A stretch of 64,000 nucleotides of DNA from Ralstonia sp. TCR112 (GCF_007997035.1 NZ_VOSS01000009.1:1-64000), one strand, 5' to 3'. Positions 45,120 through 55,104 are shown, numbered from the stretch's first letter. Notes: a model not told the origin generated them from the letters alone. Numbers and translations: made by a program.

Positions 45120-46247
45120 TCAGGGCTTTTGCGGCCCGAGGCGGGTCCGCAAGGCCCGCCGGCGGTTGCGCATCCAGTCGACGGCGCGGCGGCCGAGGGC
45201 GATGGATGGCAGTTCGACATAGCGATGCAGCAGCACGGCCAGCGCCAGCGTGAGCGCGAGGTTGACGGCAAACAGCATCAACTGCGTGCCGAGCCACTCC
45301 GGCGCGAGCCTCCCCACCACGCGATGCGTGGCTTCAATCACGCTCGGGTGCACGAGGTACAGCGCATACGACAACTCGCCCAGCCAGGCGGCGACGCGCG
45401 GCACGCGAAGCTCGCCGCAGTGCTCCATGGCCACCATGCCGATCAACAACGCGCCGGCGGGCAGGCCCCGCGCGAGCAGATCGAATTTCGGGACCGGGCC
45501 GACGACCGACATCACGAACGTTGCCGCGCCAATCGCCATCAGGACACGCGCAACGGCCGGTGTCAGGCGATGCCGATGTGCCGCATACAGCCATGCCAGC
45601 CCGGCGCCCAACAGGAACTCCAGCACCAGCGGGTTGGCTGCCATGGCCTGCAATGGCGTGGCCCAGTCGTACAACGCTTCCGGGTTGCGCTGCACGACGC
45701 CGTTGTGCCAGAACGGCACGATGATCGTTGTCGTGAACAGCGCCAACGCCACCAGCCCAAGCGCGCGCCGTCCGAACAGCGCCAGCCCCACCGCGCACAA
45801 CGCGTAGAAAAACACTTCGTAGTTGAGCGACCAGCCGACGTACAGCGCCGGATAGCCGAAGTACGGCGCATCCACATTGGCCTGCGGCAAAAACGCCAGC
45901 GAAGTGAGCAATACGCCCGACGAGACGGGATTGAGCCACGTCGAATGCAGGACCGACATCAGCCAGTAGGGCGGCGCCAGGCGGAACGCCCGCTTGACGA
46001 GAAATTCGTCGGCCGGCTCCGGCCCCTTGGGGCCGAGAATGGCCACCCACGCAATGATGAAGCCGCTGATGACGAAGAACACGTCCACACCGACATGCCC
46101 GCGCTTGATCACATGCGACGTCAGCCACGCAAGCGCAGGGACGTCGACATGGGCCAGGGCAAGTCCGGAATGGAACACCACGACATACAGCGCAGCGAAG
46201 CCCCGCAGCGCCTGGATGCTGAGTAGAGAAGACGAAGAACGGTTCAC
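45120..46247 (-). CDS. Acyltransferase 3 family membrane protein
   Basis: 375 aa with about ten membrane helices. RGFAALYVVVFHSGLA near the start contains the family's catalytic His, and HVGVDVFFVISGFIIAW and Arg-rich loop follow. O-acetylates or O-acylates surface polysaccharide or lipid in known cases. It is alone between the amino-acid importer and the sfn operon and is probably transcribed separately. Confidence 0.92.
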   Translation of the reverse strand: MNRSSSSLLSIQALRGFAALYVVVFHSGLALAHVDVPALAWLTSHVIKRGHVGVDVFFVISGFIIAWVAILGPKGPEPADEFLVKRAFRLAPPYWLMSVLHSTWLNPVSSGVLLTSLAFLPQANVDAPYFGYPALYVGWSLNYEVFFYALCAVGLALFGRRALGLVALALFTTTIIVPFWHNGVVQRNPEALYDWATPLQAMAANPLVLEFLLGAGLAWLYAAHRHRLTPAVARVLMAIGAATFVMSVVGPVPKFDLLARGLPAGALLIGMVAMEHCGELRVPRVAAWLGELSYALYLVHPSVIEATHRVVGRLAPEWLGTQLMLFAVNLALTLALAVLLHRYVELPSIALGRRAVDWMRNRRRALRTRLGPQKP

Positions 46248-46296
46248 GCGGGATGGCTATCGATAACGCAGAGAGCAACCCACGCTGGCAAGCAAG

Positions 46297-47475
46297 CTAC
46301 GTGCCCATCACGTCTTCGTGTGCCGGTGTTGCAGGCGTTGAGGCAAAAGGTGATGTGCGCGGCGCGCCAACCTCGCCCAGGCGAATCAGCCGGGCCCGCA
46401 CCACGTTGCGGCTGACCCCGAGCACGCGCGCGGCGTCGCTTTGGCTGTAGTGGCAGTACCGGAATACCTCCCGGAACAGCGCGTCTTCCACCACCTGATA
46501 GACATTCCCGACGCTGTCGTTGCAGAGGTGCTGGATCGCTTGGCATAGCAGGGCAGCTTCGTCTGCACTGGACGGGTCGGGCGGTTGCGCGGTCGGCGGG
46601 GCGGTGGAGGCGATTGGCGGCTCGGTCTCGGGCCGGGCCTGCGCCACCGCCTGCGCCGGGGAACTGGCAGGGCGGCTGGACAGCCGCAGGTCGGACGCGT
46701 CGATGGTGTTTCCGTCGCAGAGCAGGAGCGTCCGATGAATGACGTTTTCAAGCTCGCGCACGTTGCCGTGCCAGGGGCTCTGTGTCAGCAGGCGTTCGGC
46801 CGCCGGTGTGAGCGTCGCGCGCGCGTGGCCGAGTCGCTTGCTGTAGGTGTTGATGAAGTAGCGTGCCAGCGGAACGATGTCGCCCGGACGCTCCTTCAGC
46901 GTGAGGACGTTGAGATTGACGACATTCAGCCGGTAGTAGAGATCCTTGCGAAAGCGCTTCTCCTGGACGAGCGTTTCCAGGTCGACGGTCGTGGCCGCGA
47001 CGATCCGGAGATCGACCGGAATGGGCGTGCGCCCGCCCAGGCGTACGATTTCGCGCTCCTGCAGCACGCGCAACAGCTTGTTCTGCACAGGCAAGGGCAA
47101 GTCGTTGACCTCGTCGAGGAAGATCGTCCCGCCGTTCGCCTGCTCGAACCACCCCACCTGCGTGCCGAATGCGCCGGCGAACGCGCCGTTTTCGTGGCCG
47201 AAGAGTTCTGCATCGACGAGCGTGTCGGAGAACGCTCCGCAGCTCACCACCACGAATGGACCACCCTGCCGCGCGCTGCGGTTGTGCAGGTAGCGGGCAA
47301 TCAGCTCTTTGCCCGTGCCGGTTTCACCAGAGATCAGCACCGCCGCGTCGCTGGGCGCGACCTGTTCGACTTCATCGAGCAGGGCGCGGGAGCGCGGATC
47401 CTCGAAGATCCATTCTGGCGTGCTGGCCGCCGACTCCTGGCCAAGCGGCGGAGGCCATACAGGGAACGTCGCCAT
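46297..47475 (-). CDS. sfnR: Sigma-54-dependent activator of the SfnR type
   Basis: 392 aa. It has no N-terminal receiver or GAF domain: the AAA+ module begins near residue 22 (Walker A GETGTGKE at 50-57, Walker B GTIFLDEV near 116). The sigma-54 contact loop reads GAFAGA (residues 97-102), not the canonical GAFTGA. C-terminal Fis-type helix-turn-helix is intact (SDAARVLGVSRNVVRARL). Lack of a sensor domain matches SfnR of pseudomonads, which controls sfnG; sfnG and msuE homologues lie upstream in the same run of genes. Confidence 0.88.
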   Translation of the reverse strand: MATFPVWPPPLGQESAASTPEWIFEDPRSRALLDEVEQVAPSDAAVLISGETGTGKELIARYLHNRSARQGGPFVVVSCGAFSDTLVDAELFGHENGAFAGAFGTQVGWFEQANGGTIFLDEVNDLPLPVQNKLLRVLQEREIVRLGGRTPIPVDLRIVAATTVDLETLVQEKRFRKDLYYRLNVVNLNVLTLKERPGDIVPLARYFINTYSKRLGHARATLTPAAERLLTQSPWHGNVRELENVIHRTLLLCDGNTIDASDLRLSSRPASSPAQAVAQARPETEPPIASTAPPTAQPPDPSSADEAALLCQAIQHLCNDSVGNVYQVVEDALFREVFRYCHYSQSDAARVLGVSRNVVRARLIRLGEVGAPRTSPFASTPATPAHEDVMGT

Positions 47476-47498
47476 GATTTTTCATTCAGCGCGTGGGG

Positions 47499-48701
47499 TC
47501 AGGAATAGAAGGAAGGTTCGGGCAGCGTGCCGTTCAGCGCCCAGTCGCCCAACTCGTGCAGCTTGTAGTCGACAGGGTCGTGCAGCGTCTGCGTGCGCAG
47601 GTTGCGCCAGAAGCGATCCAGCGCGAGCGCGCCGTGGGTGGCGCGTGCGCCGGTGGTCTCGAACATTCGGCTGGTCAGATCGAGCCCGACCCGCGTGGCT
47701 GCGACCTTGGCGGTGGCGATGGCAACACCAACGTGGCCGCGCGCGCGTGCCGTCAACGTGGGGCCTTGCACCCACGCTTCGTCAAAGCGTGTGGCCGCCT
47801 GCCGCGCCAGCAGGCGCACGCTCTCCAGGCCGACAAAGAACTCACCGTAGTGGGCCAGCGTGTACGGGTCTTCGCTCGCCCGCTTTGCTGCAGACCGATG
47901 CCAAGGTCGCGCCTCGTGCAGCGTGTAGTGCCGGGCCTGCTCGAACGCACCTTCTGCCAGACCCAGGAACAGGTGCACGAACACCAGCTGCGCCAGCAAC
48001 GGGCGCAACGACGAAAAAGGCGTGGTGAGCGGCCCCGGATCGCGGAGCAGTTCGTTTTCTTCCACACGGACTTTCTCGAACAGGGCGCTGCCGCTGTCGG
48101 TCTGGCGCTGCCCGAAGGCGTTCCAGTCGTGGTTGAGCGTGATGCCGGCGCGTGCAGTCGGCACCGCTGCAACCAGCAGCTTGCGACTGTGTTCATCGAT
48201 GCCCGAGGCAATCAGCATTTGCGAATCCAAGGCGCCCGAGCAGAAGCTCTTCTTGCCGGAGAACTCGTACCAGCCGTCGAACCGGCGCACGATGGTGCGA
48301 TCGTCCAGCGGGTTCAGCGCGTTGCCCCAGAACCAGTGCTTGCGCGCGGTCTGCTCGTACCACGGCTCCCACTGGTCTGGCCGCGCAAACAGGCGCACGG
48401 TCGCCAAAAGCAGATGGTGGAAGCCGTAAACGTGGGCGATGGAGCTATCCACCTGTGCCAACTCGCGCACGGTGTCCAACGTCTCGGCCCAACTGGCACC
48501 GTGCCCGCCATAGCGCCTCGGAATCGCCAGGGAGAGCAGGCCGCTGCGCCGCAACGCGTCGCGTTCGGCCAAGGGCGTGCCGCCCGCGGCATCGCGTTCC
48601 ACCGCCGTCCGGGCGAACTCGGCAGCCAGTGCCCTGGCGGATGACGGCGCCGGCACTGCAAGGGTTTCGGTGTCAGGAAAGATTGCCGTTTCTGTTGTCA
48701 T
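47499..48701 (-). CDS. SfnB/DszC-like acyl-CoA-dehydrogenase-fold flavoprotein
   Basis: 400 aa from ATG 48701. Acyl-CoA-dehydrogenase fold with PRRYGGHGASW, a FSGKKSFCSGA strand and DWNAFGQRQTDSGS, the combination seen in SfnB and DszC-type monooxygenases that use FMNH2. It probably oxidises a sulfur compound imported by the linked ABC transporter. A second homologue lies at 49520, separated by livF; both belong to the same run. Confidence 0.85.
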   Translation of the reverse strand: MTTETAIFPDTETLAVPAPSSARALAAEFARTAVERDAAGGTPLAERDALRRSGLLSLAIPRRYGGHGASWAETLDTVRELAQVDSSIAHVYGFHHLLLATVRLFARPDQWEPWYEQTARKHWFWGNALNPLDDRTIVRRFDGWYEFSGKKSFCSGALDSQMLIASGIDEHSRKLLVAAVPTARAGITLNHDWNAFGQRQTDSGSALFEKVRVEENELLRDPGPLTTPFSSLRPLLAQLVFVHLFLGLAEGAFEQARHYTLHEARPWHRSAAKRASEDPYTLAHYGEFFVGLESVRLLARQAATRFDEAWVQGPTLTARARGHVGVAIATAKVAATRVGLDLTSRMFETTGARATHGALALDRFWRNLRTQTLHDPVDYKLHELGDWALNGTLPEPSFYS

Positions 48702-48731
48702 GAACACTCGGGAAAAACGAATGGACGCCGC

Positions 48732-49517
48732 TCACGCCAAGGCTGGTGCTTGGTGCGCAACATCGCGGCCGAAATAGAAATGCTGGATGTCCTCACGCTG
48801 GCGCAACGCCTCAGCCGTGTCATTGAGCACGGTGACGCCTGCCTCCAGCACCGTGGCGCGATCGGCGTATTGCAGGGCCACCGTGGAGTTCTGTTCGGCC
48901 ACCAGGATCGACAGCCCGTCTTCACGATTGAGCTGCCGCAGCCTCGCAAAGATGTCCTGCACGACCAGGGGCGCAAGGCCCATCGACAGCTCGTCCAGCA
49001 CCAGCAGGCGCGGGCGTGACATCAGCGCGCGCCCAATGGCGGCCATCTGCTGCTCACCGCCCGACGTGAGGCCGGCGGCAACCCGGCGCCGTGCTTTCAG
49101 GCGCGGGAAGATCGCGTACACGCGTTCCAGGTCGGCGGCCGTCTCCGCGCGCGAAGCGCTGCGCCCGAGCGCACCGGTAACGAGGTTCGCCTCGATGGAC
49201 AGGTTCGGAAAGCAGCGCCGGCCCTCCAGCACCTGAACGAGCCCCAGGCGCACCAGCTGCGCAGGCGTGGTGCGAACGACGTCATGCCCGTCCAAACGGA
49301 TGGTGCCGGCAGTGACCTGTCCGCGTTCGGGCACCAGCAGGTTGGAGATCGCCTTGAGCGTGCTCGACTTGCCCGCACCGTTTGCGCCCAGCAGTGCGTG
49401 CACCTCACCGCGTTGCACGGTGAGGTTCACGTTGTGCAGGGCGACGATGGCATTCTGGTACGTCGCTTCGACACCGTTGACGTGCAGCAGCACAGCAGGA
49501 TCGCGCATCGTCATCAC
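48732..49517 (-). CDS. Liv-type ABC transporter ATP-binding protein (LivF-like)
   Basis: 261 aa. Walker A GANGAGKSS near 47, Q-loop LVQVLEGRRCFPNLS, signature TSGGEQQM and Walker B LLVLDELSMGLAP; the QVLEGR region is diagnostic of LivF. Preceded by the second SfnB-like gene with a 2-bp gap. Forms the importer with the LivG, LivH, LivM and binding-protein genes upstream. Confidence 0.93.
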   Translation of the reverse strand: MMTMRDPAVLLHVNGVEATYQNAIVALHNVNLTVQRGEVHALLGANGAGKSSTLKAISNLLVPERGQVTAGTIRLDGHDVVRTTPAQLVRLGLVQVLEGRRCFPNLSIEANLVTGALGRSASRAETAADLERVYAIFPRLKARRRVAAGLTSGGEQQMAAIGRALMSRPRLLVLDELSMGLAPLVVQDIFARLRQLNREDGLSILVAEQNSTVALQYADRATVLEAGVTVLNDTAEALRQREDIQHFYFGRDVAHQAPALA

Positions 49518-49519
49518 GC

Positions 49520-50776
49520 TCAGGCCGCTTTGGCGATGGGCGGTGTCGCCGTGGTACCGGGCCCCGCACCGATCTGCCAGACATACGGCGGTTCGGTGCC
49601 GTTGATGTGCCAGTCGCCGATGATGCGCGCCTTGTAGATCAGCGGATTGTGCGAGGCCACCGTGCGCGCGTTGCGCCAGTGGCGGTCCAGCGCCTTGCCC
49701 GAGGCCGTGGCGGATGCGCTGAGCGCATTGAAGAACTGCGTGGACGCACGCAACACGAGATCGGAAATCGCCACCTGCCCTTGCGCGGATTCGAGTTCGG
49801 CGTCGATGTTGGCCTGGCGCTCCTGCGCAGCGTCGCCGGCCCAGCGGGCGTCATAGGCACGTTGCGCGGCGAAGGTGGCGCGAATGGCCGTGGCCTCCGC
49901 CGCGTAGGCCAATGCCGACACCTCGCCAACCACCTGCTGCACCTGCACGTCTTGCGCCACCGCCGAGGCGTTGCCGGTGCTGAAGATGCGTTTGCGCTCG
50001 CGCACCTGCTGCGCGACCTCGCGCGTGATGGCCCGCGCAATGCCGGCCAGCGTGGCCAGGTGGAACAGCTGGTAGAACGCGGTCTGATACTTGAAGCGGC
50101 TGCTGAACGGGAAGATGTTTTCGTCTTCCACGGCGGCGTTCTCATACACCGAGGTGCCGCTGCCGGTGGTGCGCTGGCCGAAGCCGTTCCAGTCGTCGTG
50201 GTGCGTCACGCCGGGCTGATGCGAGCTGACGGCGGCGATCACGTCGGTGCCGTCTTCCAGGCGCGCATACAGGTCGACCCAATCGGCAAAGATGCTTCCG
50301 GTGCTGTAGTACTTGCGCCCGTTGGCAACCCAGCGGCCGTCCCGTTTGGAGATGCGCGTGATGACATCGCCAATGGCCACGTCGCCGACTTCCGTCCACG
50401 CGTTGCCGACCAGGTCGCCGGCCACGAAGCGCCGCAGCCAGACTTCGTTGCCGGCATCGCGCGGTGCGTTCAGGCGATCTTCCACGAAGGCGAAATGCCC
50501 GCGCAGCGCCTGCACGATGTTGGAGTCGGCGTCGGCCAGCTCAATCAGCAGCTGGAACAGTTGGGGCAGCGTGGCGCCGTCGCCGCCGTATTCCACCGGC
50601 ACGCGCACCGCGCCGAAGCCCGCCTGCTTGAGCCACTGGATGGCGTCGACGCCGAGCTGGCGGTTGTGCTCGCGCTGCAAGGCGGTATCGCGGATGCGCT
50701 GGAAGACGGGGCGGTACTTCTGCGCAAGGGTTTCGTAGGGAGCGCCGAACAGGGTCTCGGCGTGCGGCTGCGTCAT
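49520..50776 (-). CDS. SfnB/DszC-like flavoprotein monooxygenase
   Basis: 418 aa acyl-CoA-dehydrogenase-fold protein with VEYGGDGATLPQ, GRKYYSTGSIFADW and DDWNGFGQRTTGSGT; close in plan to DszC and SfnB and to the neighbouring 47499 product, so the cluster contains a divergent pair. Likely substrate an organosulfur compound; FMNH2 from the msuE-type reductase. Its Gly/Ala-rich C-terminus is atypical. Confidence 0.85.
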   Translation of the reverse strand: MTQPHAETLFGAPYETLAQKYRPVFQRIRDTALQREHNRQLGVDAIQWLKQAGFGAVRVPVEYGGDGATLPQLFQLLIELADADSNIVQALRGHFAFVEDRLNAPRDAGNEVWLRRFVAGDLVGNAWTEVGDVAIGDVITRISKRDGRWVANGRKYYSTGSIFADWVDLYARLEDGTDVIAAVSSHQPGVTHHDDWNGFGQRTTGSGTSVYENAAVEDENIFPFSSRFKYQTAFYQLFHLATLAGIARAITREVAQQVRERKRIFSTGNASAVAQDVQVQQVVGEVSALAYAAEATAIRATFAAQRAYDARWAGDAAQERQANIDAELESAQGQVAISDLVLRASTQFFNALSASATASGKALDRHWRNARTVASHNPLIYKARIIGDWHINGTEPPYVWQIGAGPGTTATPPIAKAA

Positions 50777-50821
50777 GGCGAACCTCCGGGTGGGTCGGGC
50801 AGGGTGGAGAGACAGCGGAAT

Positions 50822-52153
50822 TCAATCGTTGATGCTCGTGCGCACCTTGATGTTTTTCTCTTTGGCGTACGCCAGCGACGATTTCTCGATGATGGGCCGC
50901 AGCAGTTTCCAGTCCGGTGCGATCCAGTCGGAGATCACGTTCCATTTTGTGCCATCCCACTGCTGGAAGGCGACGCGGCCGTCTCCTTCATGGTTGTCCC
51001 ACGTGACGTTGATGGAGTGGAACAGGCCCTTGGCGCCCAGCGCAGCGGCGCGGGCTTCGTCAATCTTCAGGTTCTCCAGGCCCCAGCGGACTTCGTCGCC
51101 GGTCAGCGTGCGCTTGCCGAACTTGGCCTGCGCGATGCGAATGGCTTCCACGTTCAGGATGCCGTTGAGCACGCCCAGGTTGTGGTACACGCTGCCGATG
51201 CGCTTCTTGTCTTGCAGGTTGCCCTTGCCGTGGTCGTACAGCGTTTTGGTGATCTGCTGAACCACCGGGTATTGCGCACCCGCAGCCACCGTCGTGATGG
51301 CGACGTAGCCCTTGGCGGCATCGCCGGCCGGGATCACGTCTTCTTCGGAGTTGGACCACACGTTGCCGATGATGTGGTCGGCCGGAAAGCCTGTCTTCTG
51401 TGCCGTCTTGAGCGCCACCGGGTTCATCACGCCCCAGCCGCGCAGCACGACGTAATCGGGTTTGGCGCGGCGGATGGCCAACCATTGCGACTGCTGCTCA
51501 TTGCCCGGGTGCGGCACTTCGATCTGCTGCACCGTGAAGCCGTATTTCTTCGCCAGCAGTTCATAGATGGGGATCGTCTCTTTGCCGTACGGCGAGCCGT
51601 GATACAGCACGACGATCTTCTTGCCCTTGAGCTTGTCGACGCCGCCTTCCTTGGTGCCGATGTAGTTGACGATGCCGGAGGTCTCGCTGTACGGGTTGAG
51701 CAGCAGCGGGAAGATGTACTTGAACACGCGTCCGTCCGTCGTGTCGGTGCGGCCGTGGTTGATGGTGAGCAGCGGCACCTTGTCGGCGGTCACCCGGTCG
51801 AGCAGCGCATACGCAATGCCGACCGACAGCGGATTCCATGTGGCGATGCCGGGGTGCGTCTTCAGGCGTTCGTACACCTCCACGCCGCGTTCCACTTCGT
51901 ACTGCGTTTCGCCTTCTTCCCAGGTCAGCTTGACGCCGCCCACGCCGCCGTCTCGCGTGTTGACGAGGTTCAGGTAATCGATGAAGCCGCCAAAGAACCC
52001 CGTGCCGCCGGCTGCATATGGGCCGACGCGGTAGCTTTGCAGCGGAAAGAACTGCTCATCCGCATGGGCGGCTTGTACGCCCAGACCGGCCAGGCCAGAA
52101 AGGGCCAGCGCGCCGGTCAGCAACGCCATCTTGATGGTGCGGGGGAGGGACAT
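50822..52153 (-). CDS. Liv-type periplasmic substrate-binding protein
   Basis: 443 aa with signal peptide (ALSGLAGLGVQAAHA). Type-1 periplasmic-binding fold of the LivK/branched-chain family (VSAGGLNLVNT-like start, FFGGFIDYLNLV, VLYHGSPYGKETIPIY). Longer than LivK (about 370), as in members that bind non-amino-acid ligands. It sits between the flavoprotein and LivM genes. An organosulfur ligand is inferred from context only. Confidence 0.9.
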   Translation of the reverse strand: MSLPRTIKMALLTGALALSGLAGLGVQAAHADEQFFPLQSYRVGPYAAGGTGFFGGFIDYLNLVNTRDGGVGGVKLTWEEGETQYEVERGVEVYERLKTHPGIATWNPLSVGIAYALLDRVTADKVPLLTINHGRTDTTDGRVFKYIFPLLLNPYSETSGIVNYIGTKEGGVDKLKGKKIVVLYHGSPYGKETIPIYELLAKKYGFTVQQIEVPHPGNEQQSQWLAIRRAKPDYVVLRGWGVMNPVALKTAQKTGFPADHIIGNVWSNSEEDVIPAGDAAKGYVAITTVAAGAQYPVVQQITKTLYDHGKGNLQDKKRIGSVYHNLGVLNGILNVEAIRIAQAKFGKRTLTGDEVRWGLENLKIDEARAAALGAKGLFHSINVTWDNHEGDGRVAFQQWDGTKWNVISDWIAPDWKLLRPIIEKSSLAYAKEKNIKVRTSIND

Positions 52154-52210
52154 GGTGCAGATGCTCCTGGTATCGATGCGACGTAGGTTGAGTGGAGACA
52201 GAGGACGGAA

Positions 52211-53290
52211 TCAGCGCCGGGAAGCGCGGCGCACGACATTGCTTATCCGGCGCAGCACCCGCTGCCACAGGGCGGCAAGGCCCTGCGGCTCGGCAATCAG
52301 AAAGGCCACGATGAGCGCACCGATCACGATGCGCTGGCTGAGGTCCAGTACGCCGGAGTCGAACCGGCTGCCGAACACGAACGCGCCAAAGCGGGACAGC
52401 AGCAGCGGGAACACCACCACCAGCGCTGCGCCCAGGAACGCGCCCCGGATGGTCGCCAGGCCGCCGATGATGACGATGAACAGGATCTGGAACGATCGAT
52501 CGAGATTGAAGCCCGCGGGCTCCACCGTGCGCAGATAGACGAAGCCCCACAGCACACCCGCCACGCCAATGACGAACGATGAGATGGCAAAGGCGAGCAG
52601 CTTGGTCCGCAGTACGGGCACGCCGGTAACGCGCGCCGCCATTTCGTTGTCGCGCACGGCAATGAAATGGTGTCCGGTGGGCGTTTGCACGAGCCGCCAG
52701 ACCAATGCCGTGAGGATCGCCACGACCGTGAGCGCAAACACGTAGCGCAGCGCTGGCGTGTCGAATGCGAAGCCCGCCACCACGATGGGCGGCGCGTCGA
52801 TCACGCCCGATGCGTTGTTGTTGCTGAACCAGCCGTACTTGGTCAGTGCCCACTGCACGAAGAATTGCGCGGCGAGGGTCGATACGGCCAGGTAGAAGCC
52901 GCGCAGGCGCAGGCTCGGCAACCCGAAGGCGACGCCGATGGCGGTGGCGGCCAGCCCGGCCAGCACGATGCTGACAGGCAGCGGCAGACCGTCAACGCGC
53001 AGGTTGAAGTTGTACGCGGCGAACGCGCCCACTGCCATGAAGGCGGCCGAGCCCACCGACAATTGGCCCGCGTAGCCCGTCAACAGGTTCAGGCCCACCG
53101 CCGCAAGCGACAGCGCGAGGAACGGAATGAGGATGGCATCCAGCCAATAGTCCGATGCGACCGGCGGCACGACGAAGTAGGCCAGCAGCAGCGTCACCGC
53201 GGGCGTTGCCCATGCGGGCCAGGACAGGTGCGTCCGCGCAGTAGAGGGGCGCGTGGTGTGCCCGGATGGGGCGTCCAATGCAGTCGACAT
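52211..53290 (-). CDS. Liv-type ABC permease (LivM-like)
   Basis: 359 aa, about ten helices. LTGYAGQLSVGSAAFMAVGAF and FNLDRSFQILFIVIIGG are LivM signatures. Its gene starts 3 bp after the LivH stop, so both permeases are coupled. Confidence 0.93.
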   Translation of the reverse strand: MSTALDAPSGHTTRPSTARTHLSWPAWATPAVTLLLAYFVVPPVASDYWLDAILIPFLALSLAAVGLNLLTGYAGQLSVGSAAFMAVGAFAAYNFNLRVDGLPLPVSIVLAGLAATAIGVAFGLPSLRLRGFYLAVSTLAAQFFVQWALTKYGWFSNNNASGVIDAPPIVVAGFAFDTPALRYVFALTVVAILTALVWRLVQTPTGHHFIAVRDNEMAARVTGVPVLRTKLLAFAISSFVIGVAGVLWGFVYLRTVEPAGFNLDRSFQILFIVIIGGLATIRGAFLGAALVVVFPLLLSRFGAFVFGSRFDSGVLDLSQRIVIGALIVAFLIAEPQGLAALWQRVLRRISNVVRRASRR

Positions 53291-53293
53291 GGC

Positions 53294-54193
53294 TCAGGCT
53301 CTCTCGACAGGGCGCAGGCCGAACAGCCCGCCCGGTTTGACCAGCAGGAAGGCAAGCGCGGCCACATAGGCGATCCAGCTCTCGATGCCGCCGCCGACAA
53401 ATGGCCCCAGGTACACCTCGGCGAGCTTCTCCAGCGCGCCGATGATCAAGCCACCGACCACCGCGCCCAGGATCGAATCGAAGCCGCCCAGCACCAGCAC
53501 CGGCAGCGCCTTGAGCACCACCAGCGACAGCGAGAACTGCACGCCCAGGCGTGCGCCCCACAGCAGCCCCGCCACGAGGGCGATGACGCCGGCTGTGGCC
53601 CAGACCGTTGCCCAGATGCGCGGTAGCCGCAAGCCCACGGCAATGGCGGCGAATGTGTCGTCCGCCACGGCACGAAACGCCAGCCCCACGCGTGTGTAGC
53701 GGAAGAACACCGACAGCGCCGTCACCATGACGGCTGCAGTGGCGGCGGCAAACAAGTCAAAGCTGGAGACGAGGATGCCGCCGATCTGCAGCGGCGCATC
53801 GGAAATGCCGAGGTTCAACTCGTGTACCTGCGTGCCCCACACCAGCTGCGCCACGCCCTCGATCACGTACGACAGGCCGAGCGTCGCCATGAACAGCGTG
53901 ATGGGCGGCTGATTGACCAGCGGCCTCAGCACCGCGCGCTCGATCCCGAGCCCCAGCAGCACCATCAACGTGAAGGTGAGCAGCAACGCGAGCGGGAACG
54001 GCACGCCGCGCTCGAGCAGGCTGACAAATGTGAGCGCAGCAAACAGCAGCTGCGCGCCCTGCGCGAAATTGAGCACGCCCGAGGTCTTGTAGATCAGCAC
54101 AAAGCCAATCGCCACCAGCGAATACATCACGCCGGACAGCAGGCCGCCCACCAGCACCTCGGCAAAGAACGCCAGGTCGAAGTCGCCCATCAT
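53294..54193 (-). CDS. Liv-type ABC permease (LivH-like)
   Basis: 299 aa from ATG 54193, which overlaps the LivG stop (ATGATGG against TGA). LLSGVMYSLVAIGFVLIYKTSGVLNFAQGAQ near the start is the LivH start; only its first half is quoted here as a motif of helices 1-2. Eight helices. The open frame extends further upstream but the extra residues are Arg-rich shadow sequence. Confidence 0.93.
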   Translation of the reverse strand: MMGDFDLAFFAEVLVGGLLSGVMYSLVAIGFVLIYKTSGVLNFAQGAQLLFAALTFVSLLERGVPFPLALLLTFTLMVLLGLGIERAVLRPLVNQPPITLFMATLGLSYVIEGVAQLVWGTQVHELNLGISDAPLQIGGILVSSFDLFAAATAAVMVTALSVFFRYTRVGLAFRAVADDTFAAIAVGLRLPRIWATVWATAGVIALVAGLLWGARLGVQFSLSLVVLKALPVLVLGGFDSILGAVVGGLIIGALEKLAEVYLGPFVGGGIESWIAYVAALAFLLVKPGGLFGLRPVERA

Positions 54194-55104
54194 TGGGCCT
54201 CCGCCGCGCTTGGCGCGTCGTGTGCGACGCCGAGGTAAGCATCGATGACGGCCGGGTCGTCGCGCACGGCTTGCGGCGTGCCGTCGGCGATCTTGCGGCC
54301 GTAGTCGAGCACCGCCACGCGATCGGACAGGCCCAGCACGATGCCGATGTCGTGTTCGATCAGCACGATGGTGGTGCCCCACTGGTCGCGCGCCGCGCGG
54401 ATCAGGTCGGCCATCTGAACCTTCTCCGTCACCGTCATGCCGGCGAGCGGCTCATCGAGCAGCAACAGGCGTGGCCGCGCGACCAGCGCACGCGCCAGTT
54501 CAACGCGCTTTTGCAGCCCATAGGAAAGCGTGCCCGCGAGCTGGTCCTGCACGTCGCCCAGGCCGACAAAGTGGATTACCTGTTCCGCACGCTCGCGCGC
54601 ATCGGCCAGCTCGCGGCGCGCGCGGCCCAGCCCGATCAACTGCTCGACGAAGACGGAGCGGGTGTGCTGTACGCGGCCGAGCGCAATGTTGTCGCGCACG
54701 CTCAGGCCCTTGAACAACGCCAGGTTCTGGAACGTGCGGGCAATGCCAAGACCGGCCAATCGTGCCGGCGACACCTTGCGCATGGCGCGGCCATTGAGCC
54801 AGATGCCGCCGCGGTCGGGTTCGTACAGGCCGCTGATGATGTTGACCAGCGAGCTTTTGCCCGCACCGTTGGGACCGATGATGGCGCGGATCTCGCCCCG
54901 CGCCACGGTGAGCTCGACGCCCTTGAGCGCCTGAATGCCGCCGAACGACAGGTCGATGTCGGCCAGCCGCAACGCGGGTGCCGCGGCCGGCACGGCATGG
55001 GTGTCAACGCTGCGTGCAGGCGATGGCGCATCGGCGTTACGCGTGTCGGCGTAGCGTGCGAGCGGCGGTGGCGGGGCAGCAAGTTCAGCGGACGTGTGAG
55101 ACAT
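54190..55104 (-). CDS. Liv-type ABC transporter ATP-binding protein (LivG-like)
   Basis: 304 aa. Walker A GPNGAGKSS near 77, signature LSYGLQKRV, Walker B LLLLDEPLAGM and the LivG feature SVRDNIALGR. The first 45 residues form a Pro/Ala-rich N-terminal extension not normal for LivG; a later start cannot be excluded but the frame and ATG at 55104 are clean. Overlaps livH. Confidence 0.93.
   Translation of the reverse strand: MSHTSAELAAPPPPLARYADTRNADAPSPARSVDTHAVPAAAPALRLADIDLSFGGIQALKGVELTVARGEIRAIIGPNGAGKSSLVNIISGLYEPDRGGIWLNGRAMRKVSPARLAGLGIARTFQNLALFKGLSVRDNIALGRVQHTRSVFVEQLIGLGRARRELADARERAEQVIHFVGLGDVQDQLAGTLSYGLQKRVELARALVARPRLLLLDEPLAGMTVTEKVQMADLIRAARDQWGTTIVLIEHDIGIVLGLSDRVAVLDYGRKIADGTPQAVRDDPAVIDAYLGVAHDAPSAAEAQ

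Noticed and set aside
49607-52186. A very long plus-strand open frame opposite the flavoprotein and Liv-binding-protein genes
   Set aside because: High-GC shadow of the minus-strand genes; no domain, wrong codon use, and the minus-strand genes have clear family motifs.
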